Positions 33,901 to 44,332 of a DNA stretch of 64,000 nt are shown in pieces. Source of the stretch: Heligmosomoides polygyrus polygyrus (taxonomy: Eukaryota > Nematoda > Chromadorea > Rhabditida > Heligmosomidae); the NCBI GenBank assembly GCA_947396885.1, contig OX377203.1:6324001-6388000 (forward strand), written 5' to 3'. A model generated the notes under the pieces. That model made no database searches. It was not told the origin of the DNA and saw only the letters and a list, made by a program, of their open reading frames with translations. The position numbers and the translations under genes were made by a program. Numbering within the stretch: position 1 is the first letter of the stretch; every line of letters begins with the position of its first letter.

Positions 33901-36048
33901 TACACCATCAGAATTTCACTACTGCTTGGATAGAACCCCGACAATCCAGTAAAATCATGGTCTAAAGTGTCAGATTCCTGAATTTCGCAACACTTCCTTG
34001 AACGGACTAGGATTCCCGTACTATTGCTAGTCTTTCGACGTGAATGTTTTGTAAGATACAAGCATTTCGTTCAGCAAAGGATACCTTTTTGGGCGATTCT
34101 GATGAAGCACCAGAATATTGAACCAGTCGTCGTATCCAGCACGTGGACGTAGGAATCTTATCGTCTGACCTAAATCACTACAAATATCGTGTACAAAGGC
34201 AACACGACGTGAGGAAGGTGAGGTTTAGCCCTACCTGCGAATGCCCTACACAGTCGATCATCACGCTGACTTCCGATACCGAACAGTGCTACACGTGTTG
34301 AACCTTTTCGTAGGAGAATCGGACTCACCTTGAAAGCAATCAATATCCAATAAATGCATGGAACGCTCAAAGGCTTTGTACTAACTCACGTCGAACTGGT
34401 CTATGTCCGAGAATTTACCGAACAAATTTACCAAACCGGCTTCGTGCAGCACGTCGAGGATGGTTAGGCCCTGGAAAAGACGGCGTTGTCCTCAATTACA
34501 ACTGTTATATTCTTCGAGATTGTTTGAGAAACTGTAGGGAAACACACCTTGCCAGCGGTATCATCGTGATTTCCGTGAATAGTGAAGATCGGAAGACCAA
34601 CGTTGATGTTTGCATCCTTAAATGATACGTTATATATTGAAACAAACCCGTCTAGATGAAAGGCTGACCACTACATTCGCTCAGCGAGGCGACGATTCTT
34701 GACTATGCCACTATTATTGCGGTCAAGAGGTCTTTACTTCATATGTCGCGCGACACAGCGATGAGAAAGCGGTCGATATCGATCCGACGTGCAGCCTAAT
34801 CGATATCGATCGTTCTCATGCAGTTGTTTCGCGCCGCACCGCTACGCCTTATGGTGACTATATGCAATACCCGAGCAAAAAAACTCACTTCATAGTTGAC
34901 TCGATCGAATCGACTGTGTTCGAAATTCACAGTTGCATCGGAGACGAATTCCAAAGCGACCTGAAAGAAGTGGTTCTAACAGAGTTCCTAGGAAGGAGCA
35001 TGGAATGACTGCACCTCCTTGTCGTTTAGACAGTACTGGCGAAGTAGCTGAACAACGCGATGCTGCATATCACGCGATGGATTGTTCTCATGGAATAGAT
35101 CACCTCCTGAAAAGCGTTATGGGGCGCAGTTTACACTCCGGTCGTCGCGCATCGCGGCATCTCTATCGATTCGAAACAGTAGCAGATCAATAATCGTGAC
35201 CCTTCTACGTCATGTTGTGCAATGAATAGAGTATGAAGACTTATTAAGCGATACAGGATGAAGGTTTGTCCACACCTCCAAGGATGCGCCAAGCATTCCA
35301 CTTCTTTGCCATATGGCTTGGGCGTTTTGCTAGGCTGCTCCATTAGGCTCCTATTTTACCAATATTTTACCACAGATGTGAAGGTTTAGAGCCTGTTTAC
35401 AGTCCGGGACGAGGACGACTGACTCACTCGTGCAAATTCTACGGATCGATTAAGGCCAAACGATTGCCCGACGACCTGGGATAGTCCTACGCAATACTGC
35501 ACACATTCTCCAGCCCCACCCAATTAGGAAACCTGCACTAGATCGGAGCTACACTGGCCCACTTCACAAAGGAGAAAAATCAGTCAGAAAGGGACTAACC
35601 CAACAGCAGCATATCCACCTTCTTCTCGATGGCAATCTTCAGCACTTCTTCGAACGTGTTCACGGAGTCTAGGTACCTAAAGAGGTAAAGCGTTACCAAA
35701 CCATGTTTCATACTTCAGTAGCTGCGCGGCGCGTCAGCACGAAGCCATCAAAATCGATCCCAGTGCTGCCTAATCGATATCGATTGATCCCGTACTGCCG
35801 CGACCTGCGACTAGAAGGCCCCCTATAGCAATCTAAACCCACAAATTTGGCTTGTTCTCGCCGTAGCCGACATGAATGTCACTGGCCACCAGAATTCGAA
35901 GGATGTCCTCGTTGCCGTCGGATACCGGCGCGAGCTTGTCCACTAGGGTATCGTTTGCCGGATCTGGCCGCTGGCTAGTCTGCTCCTGCTTTGGCTCTTC
36001 GACTTCCTCCTCTTCCTGGGCGAAGAACATGTCGTCATAGTTCATATC
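24947..36048 (-). CDS. mre-11: MRE11 double-strand-break repair nuclease
   Basis: Seventeen exons in continuous phase: 36045-35843, 35676-35600, 35106-35015, 34960-34889, 34616-34548, 34470-34390, 34328-34235, 34169-34085, 32141-32044, 31376-31252, 31101-31008, about 30732-30560, 30497-30420, 30126-30043, 26932-26786, 25187-25125, 25069-24947 (stop 24949-24947). ATG 36045 lies three bases after a gtttag acceptor, a likely spliced-leader site. All phosphoesterase motifs are present: [13 protein letters not shown] (exon 1), [11 protein letters not shown] (3), [10 protein letters not shown] (5), LVLHQNRP (8), LWGHEHES (9), [12 protein letters not shown] (10). Exons 11-13 give [18 protein letters not shown] and [12 protein letters not shown] of the capping domain. 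The enzyme resects and opens DNA ends in the MRN complex with RAD50. The product is about 585 residues, shorter than human MRE11 (708): the Arg/Gly-rich C-terminus is absent. Only the exon 12 acceptor (30732 or slightly inside) is uncertain. Confidence 0.93.
25660..26700. repeat. Cluster of TATACTTC-type MITEs in mre-11 intron 15
   Basis: Repeated ends such as tatacttccgacgccgcc, gcgaagtataaacgggccc, cgtttatacttcgacgtcg and gtcggaagtataaacgggg bound several short GC-rich palindromic elements (for example 25679-25812, 26456-26556 and 26568-26690). Each has gatcgatc or tcgatcg near the centre. The interval is wholly intronic. Confidence 0.6.
26043..26234. repeat. Near-perfect hairpin element, 92-bp arms
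   Basis: The arm from cgcggaagggcgggaatcgc (26046) to ttggtccgcgg (26138) is repeated inverted from ccgcggaccaa to ttcccgcccttccgcg, with a loop of about 4 bases (26139-26142). Only one or two mismatches are visible over about 92 bp, so it is young or maintained. It lies inside the MITE cluster of intron 15. Confidence 0.8.
27250..28096. other. Intron sequence without recognised feature
   Basis: Part of mre-11 intron 14. It is GC-rich around 27760-27900, with a cgcgcgcactagtgtgcccgtg palindrome-like stretch near 28027. Open frames here resemble nothing recognised. It could be the 5' portion of the adjoining Penelope-like insertion. Confidence 0.3.
28097..28791. repeat. Penelope-like palindrome 2 (mre-11 intron 14)
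   Basis: A 0.7-kb inverted repeat with its centre near 28440. Outer ends are gatgcagttggcgaaccaag and cttggttcaccagctgcatc. Arms share gactcttccaggct, gaaatggac and gtctcctcccaacctttgatt-type sequence. Minus-strand reading near the centre gives [11 protein letters not shown], the start of a Penelope GIY-YIG-type tail; the plus strand has a shorter mirror. The arms have diverged noticeably. Confidence 0.65.
28716..28739 (+). ncRNA. Hammerhead-like core in right arm of palindrome 2
   Basis: ctgaaga followed by agatggttaagcc and gaaa. The mirror on the minus strand (28144-28169) reads gtgaagaaggcggttaggccgaaac, where the first C of the core is replaced by G. Both resemble the CUGANGA...GAAA hammerhead core, but the left one should be inactive. 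Confidence 0.4.
29216..29975. repeat. Penelope-like palindrome 3 (mre-11 intron 14)
   Basis: A 0.76-kb inverted repeat with its centre near 29580. Outer ends are ctgtctgtagagttgctgag and ctcagcaactctacagacag. Just inside each is ggtaaacggctttattggtgg. Plus-strand reading at 29540-29690 gives [40 protein letters not shown] and LKPYLS, a GIY-YIG-type C-terminal region of a Penelope-like element. The two arms are clearly homologous with scattered differences. Confidence 0.7.
29269..29292 (-). ncRNA. Hammerhead-like core in left arm of palindrome 3
   Basis: On the minus strand ctgaaga, then a ggc/gcc stem (ggcgatccagcc) and gaaacgtta. The mirror at 29887-29909 reads ctgagaaggcgatccagccgaaac, one base short in the CUGANGA core, so the two ends are not equivalent. 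Confidence 0.45.
32560..32900. repeat. Possible Penelope-like end in mre-11 intron 8
   Basis: ttgaagaggacgacaatgccgaaac at 32792-32816 resembles the hammerhead-like motifs of the three palindromes, with the first core C changed to T. No inverted partner was found. Confidence 0.3.
32932..33900. mobile_element. Foldback mariner derivative, copy 2
   Basis: Ends ttaggctgtcccataagtcc and ggacttatgggacaacctaa lie between TA duplications (32930-32931 and 33901-33902). It is a 0.97-kb inverted repeat with its centre near 33425 (gaatatcgaatatcagg). It occupies mre-11 intron 8 between the LHQN and HEHE exons. No transposase frame. Confidence 0.8.
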
Positions 36049-37411
36049 CTAAACCTCGGTGATGATTTAAAGGACACATTCGCAGTATCTGAGAGGCAAT
36101 TACCGTACCGTCGCCATTACTGTAGGCTGTTGAGGAAGGTCTAGCCGCTCAGACCTTCACCTAGAGATCTAAAATGGGAGCTTAAACAATGATTCGTTTG
36201 AGTAGTAGTTCAAAGCGCTCGATGAATTTGTCCAGCGAAAGAAATGAATAGAAATTTCTGGAGAGAGCAACGAAATAAGGCGCAAATAGAGACTTATGAC
36301 CGAATGTTTAAGCCCTGAAGGGTGTGTTAGGATGTGCTGCCCTTAAGCAGATCCTCACAGACGAGAGCTCGAATTAGCAGACGAATGAAAGAATCCGTTC
36401 ACAGCCCACGAACTGAAGGCACTGTTCGTTGGATTACATGAAGTTCATGGCACTCGCCGATACACATACAACCGGAAAAACCCGTCCGAGTTGTCCGGCG
36501 GCAACTCCAATTGCCGCGCGGTTCAAACTTGGTTTTTATTAGCCATGGAGCGCCTCTACAACACGCTCTATACGCTGGAGGGAAGAGGGACATCAGCGAC
36601 GTAAATAGGGTCAGGGAGGGGGAAGGGGTGTTCTATGGGATTTCTGCCCATCAGAAGCCCCCCCCCCCCGACCCTATTTGGCGCCGGACAAGCTCGCATA
36701 CATCTCTAGCTGCAGCGACTGGTTAGCAGAGAGATAGGAAACTGCGTGGTCCCGCAACGATTTTCCTGAATTTCACTCTGAACTACAGTGGACAACCCAG
36801 ACGGGTTTTCTTCCGGTTGTAAGTTTGTCAAGCACTGTTCATGGCGCGACACAGAGCTTCCCGCTTCGCGTACCTATTATATATTAGTGCAACTGCTGAG
36901 TAGTCACCTACTGTAATCTTAAAAAGACTGAACTTAGAACATTTAAGATCGAAATCCATATCAGAAACCAGAAATCAGATCAGAAATGCCCGTCATGTTT
37001 AGTCACCTTCCAATTTCATACCTTCTCTTCAATTTTTCAAATCTGCACCACTTTTATTGAATACCAAACTCTTCAACCACATCAACAAATTAGCTAAACG
37101 TCCAAATTTCTTATTTTTGAAGCGGGGTTGTCGTAAAAGAAAGGTTGCCGCAATTTCAGAATGGTTCCCACGTAAAATTGCGGACTTTCGGGTAACGTGG
37201 CGTGGAATTTTTTGTGGACTTTATCATATTTTTATTCGGTTTTGCTTCTCGTCTTCTAAAGTTCTTTAGTGCATCTAGCTCTGAGCTTTTTTTACGAAAA
37301 ATATTTGAGGCGTTTCGTTACCTAGAACCGTTCTATTCATCAGTTTATTGCACCAGTTAAAAGAAATTGGATTGAGTTTCTACAAATTGCTCGTAAAAGT
37401 CACACGTTTTT
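36049..37411. promoter_or_regulatory. Divergent intergenic region between mre-11 and ufc-1
   Basis: About 1.36 kb separates the two gene starts, which face away from each other. It must hold both promoters unless one transcript starts farther away. A MITE (36457-36832) occupies a third of it. No clear TATA box was identified near either start. Confidence 0.45.
36457..36832. mobile_element. MITE with GACGAGTTGTCCGG-type ends, copy 1
   Basis: The left end gccgatacacatacaaccgg plus acccgtccgagttgtccgg and the right end ggacaacccagacgggtttt plus ccggttgtaagtttgtc are inverted repeats. Internal ctatttggcgccggacaag and a C tract (36660-36670) are shared with the element at 38205-38558. Confidence 0.65.
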
Positions 37412-37422
37412 AGGTAGTCGTA

Positions 37423-40400
37423 ATGGACGACGCCACGAAGTCTCGCTTAAAAGCAATCCCACTTTGTAAGACGAAAGCTGGACCGAGAGATGGAGATTTA
37501 TGGATTGAACGATTAAAGGTGCCTTCTGCGTTTCTCTTAGGTTTATTCGCTTTAGTTTCTTTAAGTATTAAATTATTGTTTGAAGGAGGAATATCAAGCT
37601 ATCATCAAGTTCGTTCAAAACAACAAGGAATCCGATTCGGACTGGTTTCGCCTGGAGTCGAACGCCGACGGAACGAAGTGGTTCGGAAAATGTTGGCACT
37701 ACCATAATATGATCAAGTAAGTTTCTCTTTGCGGTTAATGTTTTGGTGACTCAGGTGTAGGCCCGAAAGGAAGGGTACATCTCCAAATCTGGGGCCGTAT
37801 GCTCGTCTACCCCGAGTCTCCCCCAATGGGGATTGGGGCGTGACATAATATGCTGATATTGATTGATTCTCCCCCAACGGAGGAACACGAGCATACGGCC
37901 CCTGAGGTCACAATGCCCGCGTCTAAAGATGCCGAAGTAGCGGCGAGTTGTCCGGACGAGTTTTCGTACCACATGTAGACGGTCGTTGCGGGACCCAACA
38001 AGTACATCAATCGGTAACCTAGAATTGAATGAACGCTTACCAGTCTTCATTTTGTCCCACTGGTGCAATCCTAGTTGGTGGTGGCCACTCTTAAAAGATT
38101 TCGTAAGAACAAAAGAAGTGGTCTGGAGACCTCGTCCTACTTCGGTAGCTTTAGATGCAAGTGATCCCCGTCCGTACTGGTCTGGAACAAAGTGCTTGAT
38201 AAACCTACAACTGAAAAAAAAAACTCGTCTGAATTGTCCACCGTAGTTTCGAAGTGAAATTCAGGGAAATCGTTACGGGTCCGAGTTGGCTATCCCTCTG
38301 CTAATCAGTCGCTGCAGCTAGTGATATTTGCTTGCATGCTTCTCCGGCGCAAATAGGGTCGGGGAGTGGGGTTTCTGATGGACAGCAGAAGATCTCATAT
38401 AGCGTCGTTAATGTCCTTCATCCCTAGCTCCAATGTATAGAGCCTGTAGTAAGGGCGTTCCATGGCCAATAAGAGCCAGGTTTGAGTCTTGCTGCTGTGG
38501 GCGTTGCACACCGGACAACTCGGACGGTTTTTTTTCGGTTGTAAGTGTATCGGCGAGTCTGAGACAAACAAAGTCCCAAACAGTCACGTTAATTTAGATC
38601 GACTTTATTTGCAATATCGTTGTTTTGGGACCTCATGTGTAGTTTAGAGTTTATTTTTATTTTGCGCCATAGGGTGTATTAGGTTGTAATGCATTGTTAT
38701 TTACCAGTTATTTATTAGATATGAATTTGACGTCGAGTTTGATATTCCTATCACGTATCCGGTGACGGCGCCCGAAATTGCATTGCCCGAACTAGACGGA
38801 AAGACTGCGAAGGTAAGCTGTCACTTTCTGTTTCATAGAGTTTGATCCAAATTAAAGGCTTTATGGCTAAAAACGAGGAAGTTCTTGATAATCACCATTA
38901 GCCCAGATGTAGGAATTTCTTATTTAAAAAACTTGCCGTAAATTCTTTCCGTGTCCTTTTTCTTTGTGAATTACCTTAATTAGAGTGTTTTCTTCAAAAT
39001 GTTGTATTTTCCACATATTTAAGACCTTAGCGATCCAAGCCGGTATTCAACGAAGGAGCATAGCTGATGTGGTGCCAGGCTGTAGTGCGCCATTCCTGGG
39101 TGCCGAGAAAGGCAAACACTAACTTTTTTAACTTTGCTTGAGCCTAGAGCGGCCGGTATAGAAGATAGAAGTTGTTAGAACCTTCTGCTTTTCGGGCAGT
39201 GATGCTACGCCTTACACCGCCGGCGCTGTTTCATCGAACGGAGCATCCACAATATCTTCCTAACAAGTACACACCTACCAGCACTCACCCGTTATATATC
39301 GATATCGTCGGCCGGCTCATCCCGATGACGGGTGAATGCTGATAGGTGTGTACTTGCTAGGACGATATCGTGGATGTTCCGTTTGGTCAAACAGCGCCGG
39401 TGGTGTAAGGCGTAGCATCGCTGCCTGGAAACCAGAAGGTGCGAGTCCGAGTCTCGCCTGGCGCAAGAGTTTTGATCGTAACCAGACATCCATCTAACAA
39501 CTAACTTTTGTGTCGGCCTGGCTTTCCCAGCTATCATTACCTGCATCACCTGACGTCGCTGTTGTCTCGCTGGCCATATATTTGCTCGAGCGGGCACCAG
39601 CAGCGTCTCCATTCCCTGTCATCCCTGTCGCGTGTCAGAGTGCTCCAATGGGTCCTCACTTGAAGGACAGGATGAGCGTCACATCGCTCGCTCATGGCTT
39701 CCACCAAGAGGTCCCTCCATCGCATCGGTGGGCATTCTGGTGTTTTCTTGACATTCCACGGATATGGATCAGTGATGGGCCTCGTCCACGGGTGTAACCC
39801 ACCTAATTTTCGAGGACTAGCTCCATGCGACAGTGTATCTGGCACTGGAACATTCGTGAAGCTCGGAACTCTTGTGGCGTTCTTTCAGTTGCATGTCACT
39901 CCGAGCATCGTCCTCTCGATTCCACGCTGCGCGACGCTGATCGCGTGTTCATCCTGCTTTCGTATAGCCCAGGTCTCTGAGGCGTATGTTAGGGCAGGAA
40001 GAACAGTGGAGTCGAATAGGTGGGCACGGAGTCGGACGTTCTTCGTTTTCTCCACGACTTCTTCGACGCTTTTGAAAGCTCCCCAAGCCGCTCGTTTCCT
40101 CCTGCTCAGCTCTGGTGTTAGGTCGTTGGCCATGTTGACGTCGTGACCCAAATACTCGTAGCTAGAGCATTCGGAGTGCTCGTTCCGCTGAGCGAGAATG
40201 GGGCATCAGAAACTTGTCCGTTCCTCATCGTCTGAACATCGTCTTTGTAAGATTCAGCTGCAGTCCAACGTTCCCACATACACGATCGAAGTCGGTCAGC
40301 ATTCGCTCCTCCTGACTGATTCTCGGTGTTGTGAGCACGATGTCGTCAGCAAAGGTTGTGCAGTTGCCGGCTGTCGATCTTCATTCCCATGTCTTCCCAC

Positions 40401-41415
40401 ATTAGATCGCACATCACGAGAGCTCCGGGGTTATGGTATCCCTAGCCGAACCTCTCTCTTCACGTCGACGAAGTCATTGCAAAATGGCGAAATAATCGTT
40501 GTGAATCCATTGTATAGTTCTCGAAGCACTTATATTTTTAAGTTATCTCCATACCATGGAGAACTGCTGGACCACTTTCACACGGGTCAGCCACCGATTT
40601 CGTTCGCAGTATTCAAACATTAGACAGTCTGGCGCCCACGCTCGCAAGGCTCCTTACTACAGCCATTTTTTCACTTTCTAGAAGTGAGTGCCAGAGAGAA
40701 GCGAGATGCCGCAGTTGCTGTGCAGAGAACTGTTTTCCCGATCGAGAGTAACCATTTAGTCGTTAAGTTCAGCGGACTTAAATTCTAAAAACTTCCCGGT
40801 GGGGTCTATTTTGGAAAAGAGGGGCTACCTTTGAGGTACGATACACCTGGTGCGATGAAGTGATATCGTAGAAAGACTGGATGAGCTTTTTGCCTTAATG
40901 AATAACGTTTGAAAGAGGAAAGCGGAAGTAAGACACTTTAAATTGAAACTAATGTAATACTTACTATTGTAGTCGGTGTTCTAGTTGAAAAGCCTGTCAT
41001 GTTTGTTTGTGGACAAGTTGTGTTCGGAATCATAAGCTTCGCCCTGTGTGTCAGAAGTGCAGTTTATGACAGCTTGCAACGATCCTTTCTTCGTAGCTGT
41101 TTCTCAAGAATGGAAGCCCGTTACGGTGCGTTGAAGATCTTAAGAGGCACTAAACGTTGAATGTAATCTACGAAGAAGGGTAGAAGCTAAAGAGGAGAAA
41201 TTTGTTGGTCACTGTGCTACAACTTCGTCATTGTGTCGTCATTTCAGATGTATCGCGGCGGGAAGATCTGCCTATCGGACCATTTCAAGCCATTATGGGC
41301 GAGAAATGCGCCGAAATTTGGCATCGCGCACGCTTTCTCGTTAGGGCTCGGCCCGTGGCTGGCCGTAGAAATCCCAGATTTGGTCGAAAAAGGAGCTATC
41401 GTGGCAAAGTCTTAA
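37423..41415 (+). CDS. ufc-1: UFM1-conjugating enzyme (E2) UFC1
   Basis: Four exons keep phase: 37423-37518, 37586-37716, 38719-38812, 41248-41415, giving 162 residues, close to human UFC1 (167). ATG 37423 lies 9 bases after the acceptor cgtttttag, a likely spliced-leader site. Recognisable blocks are [20 protein letters not shown] (exons 1-2), [20 protein letters not shown] (exon 2), [20 protein letters not shown] then [10 protein letters not shown] (exon 3), and [20 protein letters not shown] then [18 protein letters not shown] (exon 4). The Cys of GGKICL is the active site that takes UFM1 as a thioester from the E1 UBA5 and passes it to targets with the E3 UFL1, much of it at the endoplasmic reticulum. 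Intron 3 (2.4 kb) holds a SINE palindrome and an RTE fragment. Confidence 0.95.
37795..37905. repeat. Palindromic MITE, GGGGCCGTATGCTCGT family
   Basis: ggggccgtatgctcgtctac at 37793 is mirrored by acgagcatacggcccc at 37889-37905. The interior is gtctcccccaatgggg and tgatattgattgattctccc. Two more copies stand head to tail at 56395-56622. It lies in ufc-1 intron 2. Confidence 0.65.
38205..38558. mobile_element. MITE with GACGAGTTGTCCGG-type ends, copy 2
   Basis: actcgtctgaattgtccacc on the left and ggacaactcggacgg plus ggttgtaagtgtatcggcgag on the right match the ends of 36457-36832. The internal cggcgcaaatagggtcgggg shows it is inverted relative to that copy. It lies in ufc-1 intron 2. Confidence 0.6.
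39170..39495. repeat. Inverted SINE (family 2) pair forming a palindrome
   Basis: The plus-strand SINE (gccggtggtgtaaggcgtagc, gtgcgagtccgagtc, agagttttgatcgtaac) at 39390-39490 is preceded by an inverted copy of its upstream and head sequence (ctgcttttcgggcag...gctacgccttacaccgccgg at 39179-39222). The centre is near 39305 (atatcgatatcgtcgg). Both arms share aggtgtgtacttgc and its reverse. The tRNA-like head is thus present in both orientations. Confidence 0.6.
39496..40480 (-). pseudogene. RTE retrotransposon fragment in ufc-1 intron 3
   Basis: Minus-strand frames give [40 protein letters not shown] and [20 protein letters not shown] (39885-40151), the region after the reverse transcriptase core in RTE. 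Further downstream pieces ([15 protein letters not shown]) are in another frame at 39546-39846. Upstream sequence to about 40480 is degenerate. 5'-truncated and inactive. Confidence 0.7.
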
Positions 41416-41954
41416 GAACTGGTGAGTTTTTTTTATTTTCTTTGATTTTTTCTATTCGTTCGCTTTTTGTTTGAGATTTCAATGATAAATTCGAGGGAAG
41501 GCTACTTTTACGGTGTTAAGCTATTTTGGTGGGAGTTTTCCAAGAAAAAAACTACGTTAAGTAGGGAGTAGGGAATCATTTTTTAGAAGAATGTTTGTTA
41601 GCCAAAACGTGATACAATGTAGTTTGACGAAACATTAAAGATAAATAGTTTTTTTAAGAAAATCGTTTTATGGGAATTCTTCACTCTATCGATTTACTTC
41701 TTTGAGTCCTCAGTACTTCCTTTAAGTGAATCGCTTGGAATGGAAAATTCTATTTTTTACTGTTTCATTTTCACTGAAAAGTCTTCAAGCAATGTGAGAA
41801 AGACCTTTCTGCTTTAGCAGAGTTTCCAACTTGCTGTTAAACACAAATACAGATACAATTGCAATTATTAGGTCGTCGCATATGAAATGGCCGATTTCGA
41901 CTGGAAACTTTGACAGATCATAGTTTTGCTTGGAAGCAACTTTATTCATCTAAA

Positions 41955-42910
41955 TAAGCACCAAGACTCTTCGAAGTCACCACAGGAGTCAGGCAGGGAT
42001 GTGTTCTCTCACCGTTGCTCTTCAACATCGTACTCGACTACGTACTGAGAAGAACGACAGCCGAAGTACAAGGAGGTATCCCTTGGTCTAGCGGTCGCCT
42101 TATGGACCTGGACTTTGCCGACGACATTGCCATATTCGCTGAGGACAACGATACTCTTCAAAGAAGCACGGAATGCCTTAGCCAGAAAGCAAGCAAAATC
42201 GGCCTCCGAATTAGTCCCGAAAAGTGAAGGGTCATGCGCGCAGGAAATATGACCTCGGGAGACGGCATCTACGTAGGACCGCATCGCTTGGAAGTAGTGG
42301 ATAACTTCACCTACCTGGGAAGCATCATCACCAGTGACGGAGATGCTGAAGCTGACGTTCGATGCAGGATTGCGAAGGCAGCGGAGTGTTCCGGAGGCTT
42401 AAGCCACTGTGGACGCCGTCTTCAATTTCAAATAGCGTCAAGCTGCGTTTGTATTCTTCGATAGTCGTCCCCACTGCAGTGTACGCTAGCGAAACATGGA
42501 AGATGTCAGCTAGCATCATCAGACGGATCAACGCGTTCCACTGCAAATGTCTACGACAAATAATGAGGATACGCTATACGGACCGCTTGACGAACGAAGA
42601 AGTACTACAACGCTGTCGCTCGAGCAGCCTTTAAGAAACCGTTGTGCAACGCCGACTCCGCCGGGCCGGACACATTCTTCGAATGCCAGCGCACCGCCTG
42701 CCAAGATCAGCAATGCAATGGACACCGCCAGGAAAGCGAACCAGAGGCCGCCCAAAAAACACGTGGCGTCGCACGTTTTTGAATGACTTGGAAGTTATGA
42801 ATATTTCTAGGCAGGAGTGTGAAGAATTAGCTCAAGACAGGTAGCGGTGGAAAGAGTTCGTCGCCCTATGCGCTCAACAGCACGGGAGGAACTAAGTACT
42901 AAGTAAGTAA
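41955..42910 (+). pseudogene. RTE-type reverse transcriptase fragment
   Basis: Readings include VTTGVRQGCVLSPLLFNIVL (41977-42036), MDLDFADDIAIFAEDNDTLQ with the catalytic F-A-D-D (about 42101-42160), then LEVVDNFTYLGSIITSDG and TAVYASETWKM. It ends with a (aagt)n tract (42893-42908), as for the RTE 3' end at 8318. One in-frame stop near 42227 and later frameshifts inactivate it. The 5' half is missing. Confidence 0.75.
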
Positions 42911-43039
42911 ATAAGCACCATTACAATCAATACATTTTAACCAACGCAACAATAGCTTACACATTCCATCTTTGCAAAAATCAGAACTACGAGATGTAAT
43001 AAGACATAAGAAGTCATTTTCGACATAATCTTGACTGCA

Positions 43040-43960
43040 TTCTTCATGTGACGATCAAAATGCTTGAAAAAAAAATGATAGTCGGTAGGGGGGGGGGACC
43101 GATCTGATGGATATGCTGGTTGTGGCAGGGTTTCGTGTCCCATCCAATTCTTGACGACAATTTTTGAAACGTGCGGACGTTGTCATGCAAGAGGACTGCG
43201 CTTCTTCGACTGACCAAAGCCGGCTGTTTTTCAGTCAACATCTGGTGCATCACTTCAACTTCGGCACAGTACTTCTCCGCTGTGACATTCTCTCCAGTCT
43301 TCATTAGCCTGTAATTGACTATATCAGCCATTGTCCACGATACGGTCACTATGGCCTTCTGTGGATGGGGACTTGGTTTTGGCATCTCCTTGGACTCTCA
43401 GTCTTCTCCAGCCATTGTGCAGAGCGACGGCGATTGTCGTAAGGGATCTGCTGTTCGTTGCATGTCACGATCCTGTCCAAAAACGGCTTCCTCAGATTGC
43501 GCAGCCTTAACGAAACACAGATATCGTGGCCCTTCTGCATCCGCCAGGCGGTCAATTCGTGCGGGATTCATTCATTCAATTCCTTTACTCTTGCGGTCGC
43601 ATTTAAGTAGCGACTGATAGTGCTACCGAAATGCTATGCTGACTCTCTCACGGCTTGACGTGGATCCGCTTCCAGCTTGCATTTGAGTTAGTCCTCGTTA
43701 AAGAGTGGTGGCGGCCTACCTCGGTCTCCATTCACGAGACTTTCATTGCCAAATCGAAGCCTTTCGAATCAGTGGCGAATCGTGCGTTCCTCAGCGAATT
43801 CCTCCACAAATGCAGTGCTGATGTCACGAGCTGCGGCCGCGGCGTTGTGTCCACTTTTCCAATCATAAATGTAGAGCACCCGAACATCACGTTGATTCTT
43901 GCTGTTACAACGACGTCAAAACTCGGCACGAGGCAGTTGAGTCGCAAACGCTATAAATGG
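43040..43960 (-). pseudogene. Degenerate mariner transposase
   Basis: Minus-strand pieces cover a whole mariner enzyme in several frames: a domain start IYDWKSGHNAAAAARDI near 43870, LDRIVTCNEQQIPYDNRRRS (first Asp region altered, usual T-C-D-E-K), AVLLHDNVRTFQKL (second Asp, usual HDNARPH) and a DYHFFKHFD third region at about 43050. Frameshifts and a G tract (43085-43095) separate the parts. No terminal repeats were identified. Confidence 0.7.
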
Positions 43961-44332
43961 TAAGAAAGCGAAGATTCTGTGCTTTCAGAAGCTCTATACA
44001 ATGCTTTAAACGGGAACCCTTTTGGCCACGAAAGATCGACCAGAAATTGAGGTGGCAAAATAGGCCATTCATACTCAGCGACCTAATAGTTTCTTCTTGT
44101 GTGGATGAAAGACAAGTTTTTCATATTCAGGAGATGGACATGTTCAAACAATTTGTGCAAAAGGTTCTATTTTAAAAGATTGTACGTACGTATTGTAATT
44201 AATCGGTTGCACAGCTAAAATGCGTCCTCCTATGGCCAAGAGTTGTGATTTTTCTTCCTTTTCTACTCAAAGGGCCTATTCTGAATTCTTGATCTTTTCC
44301 AAAAAGACATCCTTTGTCATCCTCTTAAACTA

